A stretch of 64,000 bases of DNA, taken from the NCBI RefSeq assembly GCF_008084145.1, contig NZ_VSDO01000002.1, positions 434,001 through 498,000 of the forward strand. The letters are read 5' to 3'. The translations under genes and the position numbers were made by a program. Shown piece by piece: positions 51,248-59,150 of this stretch. The notes under the pieces are model-generated. The model did not search any database, was not told where the DNA came from, and saw only the letters and a program-made list of their open reading frames with translations. Position 1 is the stretch's first letter. Each line of letters opens with the position of its first letter. This DNA comes from Paenibacillus faecis (GTDB lineage: Bacteria; Bacillota; Bacilli; Paenibacillales; Paenibacillaceae).

Positions 51248-51567
51248 ACATGACTGGCAGCCGCCGGTCTTACATGTGATTCGATGATGGGAAGCAGTAC
51301 GCGGCGATTTTGTTCCCCAGAGAGTTGGCACCTTCGCTGAAAGCCAATGTCCAAGACGCTGACGGAAGATCCTCCCGGAGAAGCCTGGCTGAATTTCCCG
51401 AGCGGAAAGCGTAAGCTATGCCGGCCGCCGGCCGTTACACCGGCCCCATATGAAGCGTATGGGATCAAAGTGTCACACGTACGGGATTAAATCGACCCTG
51501 CCGTGTGAAACAAGGGTGGTAACGCGAGCGATAAGTCTCGTCCCTTTTGGGGCGGGGCTTTTTTTGT
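51248..51567 (+). promoter_or_regulatory. T-box leader of ileS (Ile specifier ATC)
   Basis: The leader carries Stem I with the S-turn pair AGTA (51296-51299) and GAA, followed by the specifier ATC at 51369-51371, an isoleucine codon. The conserved T-box AAGGGTGGTAACGCG is at 51512-51526. The terminator is CTCGTCCC (51537-51544) with GGGCGGGG (51550-51557) and a T-run. Uncharged tRNA-Ile should pair with the specifier and T-box and allow read-through into ileS. Confidence 0.93.
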
Positions 51568-51607
51568 TTCACTTTAGATTTGAAGAGAAAGGAAGTCGAA
51601 GAAAGTC

Positions 51608-54600
51608 ATGAAAAAAGTCGACGTCAAAGAGCAAGCCCGGACCCGGGATTTGCGGATGCTGAACAAATGGAGCAGCGAGAACACATTTAAACGCAGTATT
51701 GAAAACCGGGAAGGGCGGCCGAATTACGTATTTTTTGAAGGACCTCCGACAGCCAACGGCATGCCGCATATCGGGCATGTGCTCGGCCGGGTGATCAAGG
51801 ACTTCGTCGGCCGTTATCAGACGATGAAAGGGTATCGCGTCGTCCGGAAAGCCGGTTGGGATACCCACGGTCTTCCGGTAGAGCTCGGCGTGGAGAAAGA
51901 GCTGGGCATCTCCGGAAAGCAGGAGATCGAGAATTACGGAATCGAAGCGTTCGTTAAAAAATGTAAAGCGAGCGTTTTCGGCTATGAGAAGCAGTGGCGG
52001 GAATTTACCGAGGCGATCGCCTATTGGACGGATCTCGACGATCCATACATTACGCTGGATAACAAGTATATCGAAAGCGTGTGGAACATCCTGGCTACGA
52101 TTCATGACAAGGGGCTGCTGTACAAAGGGCACCGGGTCAGCCCCTACTGTCCGTGCTGTCAGACTTCCCTCAGTTCACATGAAGTGGCGCAGGGGTATGA
52201 AGATGTTAAGGATTTGAGTGCGACCGCGAAGTTCAAGCTTGATGAAACGGGAGAGTATGTGCTGGCTTGGACGACCACGCCTTGGACGCTGCCTGCCCAC
52301 GTAGCGCTGGCGGTTAATCCGGACATGGAATATGCCAGAGTGAAGCAGGAGGACGGTGTGTACATCGTCGCCAAGAATTTGGTGGAGAAGGTGATGAAGG
52401 GCGACTACAGCGTTGAATCCACCCTGAAGGGTTCCGAGTTGGTCGGCAAAACCTATGCCTCCCCATTCAGCTATATCCAGGCGGAGAAGGTGAACGTCAT
52501 CGTCGGCGCTTCGTTCGTCACCGATGCGAGCGGAACGGGGATCGTGCACATGGCACCGGCCCACGGGGAAGACGATTACCGGACATGCCGGGAGAACGGC
52601 GTCAGCTTCGTCAGCGTGGTGGATGGGCAAGGCCGTTACACGGAGACCGTCACCGATTTTGCCGGCCGTTTCGTCAAAGACTGCGACCTGGATATCGTAA
52701 AGACCCTCTCGGAAAAAGGGCTGCTGTACAGCAAAGAGAAATACGAGCACAGTTACCCGTTCTGCTGGCGGTGTAAGTCGCCGCTGCTGTATTACGCGAT
52801 GGACAGCTGGTTTATCGCGACGACGGCGGTGAAAGACCAACTGATCGCCAATAATAATTCGGTAACCTGGTACCCGGGACACGTTCGTGAAGGACGTTTC
52901 GGCAAGTTCCTGGAAGAGCTGGTGGACTGGAATATCAGCCGGAACCGCTATTGGGGCACTCCGCTGAACGTATGGGTGTGCAAGGACTGCGGAGGTCAGT
53001 TCGCGCCGCACAGCATTGCCGAACTGCGGGCTAAAGCGATCGGCGAAGTCGGTGAAGACTTGGAACTGCACAAACCTTATGTGGATGAAGTCCGCGTGAA
53101 TTGTCCCCACTGTGAAGGCGGAGTGATGGAGCGGACGAGCGAAGTGATCGACGTATGGTTCGACAGCGGCTCGATGCCGTTCGCGCAGCACCATTACCCG
53201 TTCGAGAACGAAAAAACGTTTGAAGAGCAATTCCCTGCGGATATGATTTGCGAGGGGATCGACCAGACCCGCGGCTGGTTTTACAGCCTGCTGGCCGTTT
53301 CGACGCTGTTTACGGGCAAAGCCCCATACAAAGCCGTTATCGCCACCGGACATGTACTGGATGAGAACGGCCAAAAAATGTCCAAATCCAAAGGCAACGT
53401 TATCGACCCTTGGGACATCATCAACGAATTCGGTACCGACGCGTTCCGTTGGGCGCTGCTTTCCGATAGCGCCCCTTGGAACAGCAAACGCTTCTCCAAG
53501 GGGATCGTAGCGGAAGCGAAATCCAAGGTGGTCGATACCTTGGTCAATACGCACGCGTTTTTGACTCTGTATGCGAGCATCGACGGCTACAAACCGGAAG
53601 AGCATGCGTTCCGTCCATCCGAGAACAAGCTGGACCGCTGGATTCTGTCCCGGCTTAACAGCTTGATCGGAACGGTTGATAAAGGGCTGGCGGTCAACGA
53701 CTTCGTCAACACCTCGCGAGCGATCGAAGGCTTTATCGATGAACTCAGCAACTGGTACATCCGCCGTTCACGCGACCGTTTCTGGGGCAGCGGGCTTGGC
53801 GAGGATAAGATTTCGGCCTATCAAACCCTGGTGCATGTGCTGTTAACGCTGTCCAAGCTGATGGCTCCGTTCACGCCGATGCTGTCCGAAGATATCTTCA
53901 CGAATCTGGGCGGCGGAGAAAGCGTGCATTTGGCGGATTATCCGAGGGCGGACGAAGCTTTGATCGACAAGGCTTTGGAGGCGGATATGGAAAGCGCGCG
54001 GCAAATCGTCGAGCTGGCTCGCAACGTTCGTAACGAAACGGGCATCAAAACGCGCCAGCCGCTCTCTAGTCTCATCGTGTCGATGGACCGGGAGTTTGCG
54101 GTTTCCGAATACGAGGAAATCATCAAGGACGAGATCAACGTGAAGGCGATTGAAATCGAGTCGAGCGACAGCGGATTCGTCGACTTTACGCTGAAGCTGA
54201 ATCTCAAGGTAGCCGGGAAGAAATACGGCAAAAACGTCGGTTTTCTGCAAGGCTTCCTTAAAGGGCTGCCGGCGGAGGAGACCCGCAAAATCGTGGAGAC
54301 CGGCGGGGTGGACGTCGTTTCCCCTGAAGGTGAAGAACTGCATGTAGCCGTGGAGGAACTGCTGGTCGAGAAACAGGCGAAAGCCGGTTTCGCCTCCGCT
54401 TCGGGATACGGGCTTACCGTGGCGCTGAACACGGACATTACGCCGGAGCTTGCCCAAGAAGGCTGGGTGCGCGAAGTGGTGCGTGCCGTTCAGGATACGC
54501 GTAAGAAACTCGATTTGCCGATTGAAAAAAGAGTACATTTGGCCCTGGAAGTGGATGAGGAGCTTAAAGCGGCCATTCAGGCTTTCGAAAACGTGCTGAG

Positions 54601-54703
54601 GGATAATGTCCTGATCACGGACGTGTCCTTTGAAAGCTTGAACGGAAGAGGCGAAACCATCGACTTGGGAAACAAAAAGATCGGGGTTTTCATTCAAGAT
54701 TAA
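51608..54703 (+). CDS. ileS: isoleucyl-tRNA synthetase, type 2 (IleRS2)
   Basis: Charges tRNA-Ile with isoleucine. The 1031-residue length and the sequence style, for instance RPNYVFFEGPPTANGMPHIGH (HIGH at 54-57), SPYCPCCQTSLSSHEVA and KMSKS at 590-594, match the eukaryote-like IleRS2 group, not the shorter IleRS1 of Bacillus subtilis (about 920 residues). The C-terminus lacks the zinc-binding cysteine cluster of IleRS1. IleRS2 enzymes are naturally less sensitive to mupirocin; this is family knowledge, not shown here. The HIGH motif is canonical. Expression is under T-box control. Confidence 0.93.
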   Translation: MKKVDVKEQARTRDLRMLNKWSSENTFKRSIENREGRPNYVFFEGPPTANGMPHIGHVLGRVIKDFVGRYQTMKGYRVVRKAGWDTHGLPVELGVEKELGISGKQEIENYGIEAFVKKCKASVFGYEKQWREFTEAIAYWTDLDDPYITLDNKYIESVWNILATIHDKGLLYKGHRVSPYCPCCQTSLSSHEVAQGYEDVKDLSATAKFKLDETGEYVLAWTTTPWTLPAHVALAVNPDMEYARVKQEDGVYIVAKNLVEKVMKGDYSVESTLKGSELVGKTYASPFSYIQAEKVNVIVGASFVTDASGTGIVHMAPAHGEDDYRTCRENGVSFVSVVDGQGRYTETVTDFAGRFVKDCDLDIVKTLSEKGLLYSKEKYEHSYPFCWRCKSPLLYYAMDSWFIATTAVKDQLIANNNSVTWYPGHVREGRFGKFLEELVDWNISRNRYWGTPLNVWVCKDCGGQFAPHSIAELRAKAIGEVGEDLELHKPYVDEVRVNCPHCEGGVMERTSEVIDVWFDSGSMPFAQHHYPFENEKTFEEQFPADMICEGIDQTRGWFYSLLAVSTLFTGKAPYKAVIATGHVLDENGQKMSKSKGNVIDPWDIINEFGTDAFRWALLSDSAPWNSKRFSKGIVAEAKSKVVDTLVNTHAFLTLYASIDGYKPEEHAFRPSENKLDRWILSRLNSLIGTVDKGLAVNDFVNTSRAIEGFIDELSNWYIRRSRDRFWGSGLGEDKISAYQTLVHVLLTLSKLMAPFTPMLSEDIFTNLGGGESVHLADYPRADEALIDKALEADMESARQIVELARNVRNETGIKTRQPLSSLIVSMDREFAVSEYEEIIKDEINVKAIEIESSDSGFVDFTLKLNLKVAGKKYGKNVGFLQGFLKGLPAEETRKIVETGGVDVVSPEGEELHVAVEELLVEKQAKAGFASASGYGLTVALNTDITPELAQEGWVREVVRAVQDTRKKLDLPIEKRVHLALEVDEELKAAIQAFENVLRDNVLITDVSFESLNGRGETIDLGNKKIGVFIQD

Positions 54704-54744
54704 GTGTTGAAATAAAGCTTGGACAGGAGCGGGCTTCAGGAAAA

Positions 54745-54850
54745 GTATGAGGCCGCCGTCCGGCGGCCATACTAAGAGTAACCAAGAAGAAACGAGCTTG
54801 GGTGGGTAGCTTTCTTAATTTCCAGAAAGAAACCCGTCTTGGCTCGTTTC
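54745..54850 (+). terminator. two hairpins after ileS (probable termination region)
   Basis: First, GGCCGCCG/CGGCGGCC (54751-54768) with outer GTAT/ATAC pairing, not followed by a T-run. Second, GAAACGAGC (54789-54797) with GCTCGTTTC (54842-54850), an inner CTTTCT/AGAAAG stem, then ATTTTG. Together they probably end the ileS transcript. Confidence 0.5.
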
Positions 54851-54869
54851 ATTTTGCCCGGGGGTGCGT

Positions 54870-55250
54870 ATGAAGCGTCGTAAGGCAAAAAGAGAAGGGC
54901 GGCCCCAGACGGCCGCTGCTCCGGAGAAGAGCGGAACCGTTCACGGAATGCCCCCCGATGAACAGATCGGCGCCATGTATCGGTTGACGCTCCAATGGGC
55001 CAGACAACTTGAAAAGTCCAAAATTGCCGAATACACCGAGCTGTTGAACCGGCCATGGCGCCTTATCCTGCTGAATCTGTTGTCCGGAACGGCACGCGGG
55101 GTCGGGATTGCGATCGGGTTTACTTTTTTTGCAGCCACGATCATTTATATTCTTCAGGTGCTGGGGGCGCTCAACCTCCCGATCATCGGCGATTATATCG
55201 CGGATATCGTTCGGATCGTGCAAAGGCAGTTGGAGCTCAATACCTATTAG
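54870..55250 (+). CDS. DUF5665 domain membrane-associated protein
   Basis: A 126-residue protein of unknown function. A basic N-terminus is followed by MYRLTLQWARQLEKSKIAEYTELL, then the DUF5665 core LNRPWRLILLNLLSGTARGVGIAIG running into one membrane helix (FTFFAATIIYILQVLGAL) and a C-terminal amphipathic end. ATG 54870 with GGGGGTG upstream; a GTG two codons earlier overlaps that site. Its 3' end overlaps the convergent YlyA-like gene by 14 bases. Confidence 0.65.
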   Translation: MKRRKAKREGRPQTAAAPEKSGTVHGMPPDEQIGAMYRLTLQWARQLEKSKIAEYTELLNRPWRLILLNLLSGTARGVGIAIGFTFFAATIIYILQVLGALNLPIIGDYIADIVRIVQRQLELNTY

Positions 55251-55974
55251 ACCCGGTTCCGAGCGAATCCTCGCTCTCCAAATGTTCGGTGGCCTGCATA
55301 TGCTTGCGGTAAACGCCGTTGCGGTAGAACACGACGTTCTCGCCGTAAATATCGGTTGCGACAAACGATTCATACGGCTCGACAAAGCCGTCCAGCTCTT
55401 CCGACGCTTCGATTTCCATGTCATTGTATTCGTCGATTTCGTTGTCTTCGGCCAATGCGGGCGAATTGGATGTTCCGAAGCTCTCCACGATCTGCCAGGC
55501 GTCTTCCCCGTCAAATCCGTTCTGGTCGCTGTGCTCGTCGAGACTGGTGCGCCCGAACGGCGGGGCGAGAAACAGTTCCTCCACCGGACGGGCGGCGGAT
55601 ACGAACGACTGGGGGCTGTCTTTTTGGCAATAGGCCGTTTCGGGCACCGCCTTCAACCGTTCGAAGCTGATCGGTTCGCCGCAGGTTTGACAGTAGCCGT
55701 AACGCCCTTCGGCCATGCGGTCCAAGGCGTCTTCAATCCGATGCAGCAGCTGTTCATTATGCTCGTTCAGCGCCAAATCTTTACCGCGTTCGAACATTTC
55801 CGTTCCGACATCGGCGGGATGGTTGTCGATCGGGGACAACTCACTGGTATTATCCCGCAGCGAGCCGCGAAGATTATAATGATCTTTCTCGACCAACCGG
55901 TGATAGGCGTCCTCCCGGGCGGCTTCCAGGTCCGATTTCAGTTCAGCCAACTGCTGTGATGTCAAATGAGACAT
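55237..55974 (-). CDS. DksA/TraR-type zinc-finger regulator (YlyA/YteA family)
   Basis: A 245-residue protein with an N-terminal coiled-coil region (residues 1-90), a DksA-like zinc finger CQTCGEP (Cys95, Cys98) with AYCQKD (Cys116, Asp119), and a long acidic C-terminal tail. In the fourth ligand position there is Asp in place of Cys. Its place between ileS and lspA is that of ylyA in Bacillus subtilis, whose product binds RNA polymerase and affects SigG-dependent germination genes, so a similar role is likely. ATG with AAAGGAG eight bases upstream on the - strand. It opposes its neighbours and overlaps the DUF5665 gene. Confidence 0.78.
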   Translation of the reverse strand: MSHLTSQQLAELKSDLEAAREDAYHRLVEKDHYNLRGSLRDNTSELSPIDNHPADVGTEMFERGKDLALNEHNEQLLHRIEDALDRMAEGRYGYCQTCGEPISFERLKAVPETAYCQKDSPQSFVSAARPVEELFLAPPFGRTSLDEHSDQNGFDGEDAWQIVESFGTSNSPALAEDNEIDEYNDMEIEASEELDGFVEPYESFVATDIYGENVVFYRNGVYRKHMQATEHLESEDSLGTGSNRY

Positions 55975-56083
55975 GGCCTGATCTCCTTTCCGTAGTTCCA
56001 TAAGACAAAGCATGGGGAATAAGAACGTACAGGTATTTTGCGCAGAAGCGTGACGTTTTACCTAAGGAAAATCCTATCGCTCA

Positions 56084-56113
56084 TGGACGGGGGAATTCCG
56101 CCTGTGCTACAAT
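56084..56113 (+). promoter_or_regulatory. extended -10 promoter candidate for lspA
   Basis: TACAAT (56108-56113) is preceded by TGC, making an extended -10; a weak -35 TGGACG (56084-56089) lies 18 bases upstream. Confidence 0.45.
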
Positions 56114-56190
56114 ATACAAGTCCTGAATGTGGTACATTCTGCCCTGAAACTTCAGTCGGCAGCCAACGAAAAAACGAGGTGACTATCCGC

Positions 56191-56691
56191 GTGATCTATT
56201 TTTTGCTTGCTTTTATCCTGTTTTTAATCGATCAGGGAACGAAATATTTAATTGCGGTCAACCTGAAGATCGGCGATCAGATTCCGGTGATCGGCAATTT
56301 CTTCCTGATTACGTCCCATCGGAATACCGGAGCCGCCTTCGGCATATTGGAAGGAAAGCGCTGGTTCTTCGTTACCATCACGGTTATTGTGGTGGCCGGG
56401 ATTATTTGGTATTTGAACAAGGTCAAATCCTCGAACAACAAACTGCTGCCTACCGCGCTCTCGCTCGTTCTGGGCGGCGCCGTCGGCAATTTTCTGGACC
56501 GTGCGGTTGCCGGAGAGGTCGTCGATTTTCTGCAGTTTAACTTCGGTACTTATACATTTCCGATTTTCAATGTGGCGGACTCCTGCATCGTCATCGGCGT
56601 AGCCATGATCGTACTCGATTCTATCCTGGAGATGCGCCGGGAAAAACGTCAGCTAGCCGAGAACAACCATGAGGAGAAGGGACAAGTATGA
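56191..56691 (+). CDS. lspA: lipoprotein signal peptidase LspA
   Basis: LspA is the membrane aspartic protease that removes lipoprotein signal peptides after lipid attachment; it would process OppA and YlaJ in this window. The 166-residue protein has four membrane helices and the two catalytic Asp motifs GNFLDRAVAGEVVDF and FNVADSCI, plus HRNTGAAFGIL. GTG 56191 is chosen with GAGGTGAC about eight bases upstream; the longer frame starts far upstream without a ribosome binding site. The stop overlaps the next ATG by four bases. Confidence 0.95.
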   Translation: MIYFLLAFILFLIDQGTKYLIAVNLKIGDQIPVIGNFFLITSHRNTGAAFGILEGKRWFFVTITVIVVAGIIWYLNKVKSSNNKLLPTALSLVLGGAVGNFLDRAVAGEVVDFLQFNFGTYTFPIFNVADSCIVIGVAMIVLDSILEMRREKRQLAENNHEEKGQV

Positions 56692-57638
56692 CGGAAGAAA
56701 TGCCGCAGATGGATATGGATGATGAAAGTGTGCTGGAATGGACGGCGGATGCCGAGTCCGCCAAAGACCGGATAGACAAATACGTAAAGGCCCAAATGGG
56801 CGAGGATACTTCCCGCAGTCAGATCCAATTGTGGATCGAAGACGGGAATCTTACCGTAAACGGGTCCCCGGTCAAGGCGAATTATAAAATCGCTGCGGGC
56901 GACCTCATTGTACTGCGGATCCCCGAAGCGGAAGCGACCGAGATTGTTCCGGAGGATATACCTCTGGAGGTATATTACGAGGACAGCGACGTCATCGTGG
57001 TCAATAAGAAGCGGGGAATGGTGGTTCATCCGGCACCGGGCCATGCCTCGGGAACATTGGTTAACGCATTGATGTACCATTGTAAAGATCTTTCCGGCAT
57101 CAATGGAGAATTGAGACCCGGGATCGTACATCGGATCGATAAAGATACTTCGGGCCTCTTGATGGCCGCCAAAAACGATAAGGCCCATGCGTCGCTGGCC
57201 GCTCAGTTGAAGGAGCATTCGGTCACCCGCAAATACTTTGCTCTGGTGCACGGAAATTTGGCTCATGATCAAGGAACGGTGGACGCGCCGATCGGACGCG
57301 ACCCGCATGACCGCAAAATGTATACGGTGATCGAACGCAACAGCAAACCCGCCGTTACGCATTTTCAGGTGACGGAACGGTTTGGCGACTATACGTTGTT
57401 GGAATTGAAGCTGGAGACGGGACGCACCCACCAAATCCGGGTCCATATGAAGTTTATCGGCCACCCGTTAGTCGGCGATCCGCTATACGGGCGCAGCAAG
57501 GGGATCAGAATGGACGGCCAAGCCCTGCATGCCGCGGTCCTTGGATTTGTACATCCATCAAGCGGGGAATACCTGGAATTCCAGGCTCCGCTTCCGCAAG
57601 ATATGGAGGACCTGCTTCATTCGCTGCGTAATCGATAG
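56688..57638 (+). CDS. RluD-family pseudouridine synthase (YlyB type)
   Basis: A 316-residue pseudouridine synthase that modifies large-subunit rRNA in relatives. An N-terminal S4 domain (DKYVKAQMGEDTSRSQIQLWI) precedes the RluA-type catalytic domain with VVNKKRGMVVHPAPGH, HRIDKDTSGLL carrying the catalytic Asp, and LETGRTHQIRVHM. ATG overlaps the lspA stop. Position matches ylyB; the exact uridine target cannot be told from sequence. Confidence 0.9.
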   Translation: MTEEMPQMDMDDESVLEWTADAESAKDRIDKYVKAQMGEDTSRSQIQLWIEDGNLTVNGSPVKANYKIAAGDLIVLRIPEAEATEIVPEDIPLEVYYEDSDVIVVNKKRGMVVHPAPGHASGTLVNALMYHCKDLSGINGELRPGIVHRIDKDTSGLLMAAKNDKAHASLAAQLKEHSVTRKYFALVHGNLAHDQGTVDAPIGRDPHDRKMYTVIERNSKPAVTHFQVTERFGDYTLLELKLETGRTHQIRVHMKFIGHPLVGDPLYGRSKGIRMDGQALHAAVLGFVHPSSGEYLEFQAPLPQDMEDLLHSLRNR

Positions 57639-57660
57639 AGGATAGAGCATCTCTTGTTTT

Positions 57661-57694
57661 CACCTTCGCGGGTTGGAACGGCAGGTGCTTTTTT
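57661..57694 (+). terminator. weak terminator after the pseudouridine synthase gene
   Basis: CACCT (57661-57665) and AGGTG (57683-57687) with a further GC pair inside, followed by C and six T residues. Confidence 0.45.
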
Positions 57695-57825
57695 ATGTCA
57701 GATAAGCTCACTCGACCCTCGCGGCTAGGTTGAAAAGTACAAACGATCAGGTGATTAATCCATTCTCTAAAAGGAACAATTCCCGCATATTTAAAGGGAG
57801 ATTTCGAGAAGGAGATGGACTTTTC

Positions 57826-59079
57826 ATGAGCGTTGAAACCTATCAGGAAACATACATCCAACAGCAATTTGCGAACCGGATCGGCGGTGCGAATTACGGC
57901 AAAGACACGGCCATTTATAAATTTGAAAAAATCAAACGGGCGAAAGCGGCGGCGAAGAAGGATTTTCCCGATGTCGAGCTGATCGATATGGGGGTAGGCG
58001 AGCCGGACGAAATGGCGGACAGCGGCATTGTGGCGAAGCTGGCCGAGGAAGCGGCCAAACCGGAAAACCGCGGTTACGCGGATAACGGGATCTCCGAATT
58101 CAAGGAAGCGGCGGCTGCCTATCTCAAGGCCGTATTCGGCGTGGATGGCATCGATCCGGCTACGGAAATCGTGCATTCCATCGGGTCTAAACCCGCCCTG
58201 GCCATGCTGCCGTCCTGCTTTATCAATCCCGGGGACATCACGATTATGACGGTGCCGGGTTATCCGATTCTGGGGACGCATACGAAATACTTGGGCGGGG
58301 AGGTTTACACCATACCGCTAACGGAGGAGAATCATTTCCTGCCGGATTTGGCCTCGATCCCGGAAGAGGTGGCGCGGAAAGCGAAGCTGCTTTATTTGAA
58401 TTATCCGAACAATCCGACGGGAGCCAGCGCAACGGCGGCATTTTTTGCGGAAGTTGTGGAATGGGCCCGGAAGTATGAGGTCGTCGTTGTTCACGATGCC
58501 CCCTATGCCGCTCTCACTTATGACGGTTTGAAGCCGCTCAGTTTCCTGTCCGTACCGGGGGCCAAGGACGTCGGGGTCGAATTGCACTCCCTGTCCAAAT
58601 CGTATAACATGACGGGCTGGAGAATCGGGTTTGTCGTCGGCAATCCGCTCATTGTCAAAGCGTTCAGCGACGTGAAGGACAATAACGACTCCGGGCAGTT
58701 CATCGCCATCCAAAAAGCGGCCGCCTACGGCCTGGCGCACCCGGAAATTACCGAGAAAATTGCGATGAAATATTCCCGCCGTCACGATATGCTGGTCGGC
58801 GCGCTGAATGAGCTGGGCTTCAAAGCCAAAAAGCCGCAGGGTTCGTTCTTCTTGTACGTGAAGGCGCCAAAAGGTGTCCAAGGCGGACCTTCCTTTGCTA
58901 CGGCCGAGGATTTCTCGCAATACCTGATCCGCGAAAAACTGATCTCCACGGTGCCTTGGGATGACGCGGGCTGTTACGTCCGGTTTTCGGTAACCTTTGC
59001 GGCTAACGGGCCGGCCGAGGAAGAACGGGTCATCGGGGAAATCAAGCGCCGTCTTGGCGATGTGCCATTTGAATTTTAA
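57826..59079 (+). CDS. dapL: LL-diaminopimelate aminotransferase-like PLP enzyme (DapL type)
   Basis: A 417-residue class I/II aminotransferase. DapL converts tetrahydrodipicolinate directly to LL-diaminopimelate in the lysine and cell-wall pathway. Landmarks are DMGVGEPDE near residue 50, NYPNNPTGA, VVVHDAPYAAL and SLSKSYNMTGWRIGF with the PLP lysine, and a final VRFSVTF. Length and the DapL-style start (FEKIKRAKAA) favour this over a general aspartate aminotransferase, but substrate choice cannot be proven by eye. ATG with GAAGGAGA about ten bases upstream. It would feed MurE. Confidence 0.7.
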   Translation: MSVETYQETYIQQQFANRIGGANYGKDTAIYKFEKIKRAKAAAKKDFPDVELIDMGVGEPDEMADSGIVAKLAEEAAKPENRGYADNGISEFKEAAAAYLKAVFGVDGIDPATEIVHSIGSKPALAMLPSCFINPGDITIMTVPGYPILGTHTKYLGGEVYTIPLTEENHFLPDLASIPEEVARKAKLLYLNYPNNPTGASATAAFFAEVVEWARKYEVVVVHDAPYAALTYDGLKPLSFLSVPGAKDVGVELHSLSKSYNMTGWRIGFVVGNPLIVKAFSDVKDNNDSGQFIAIQKAAAYGLAHPEITEKIAMKYSRRHDMLVGALNELGFKAKKPQGSFFLYVKAPKGVQGGPSFATAEDFSQYLIREKLISTVPWDDAGCYVRFSVTFAANGPAEEERVIGEIKRRLGDVPFEF

Positions 59080-59099
59080 TGATCGTATATAGCTATAAA

Positions 59100-59133
59100 C
59101 CAAAAAAGAGACCGGAGACGGTCTCTTTTTTGG
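59100..59133. terminator. bidirectional terminator between aminotransferase and YhgE-like gene
   Basis: CCAAAAAAGAGACCG (59100-59114) and CGGTCTCTTTTTTGG (59119-59133) are a perfect 15-bp pair with loop GAGA and A/T tracts built into the stem. Confidence 0.9.
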
Positions 59134-59150
59134 CGTTCGCCGAATTCTGG

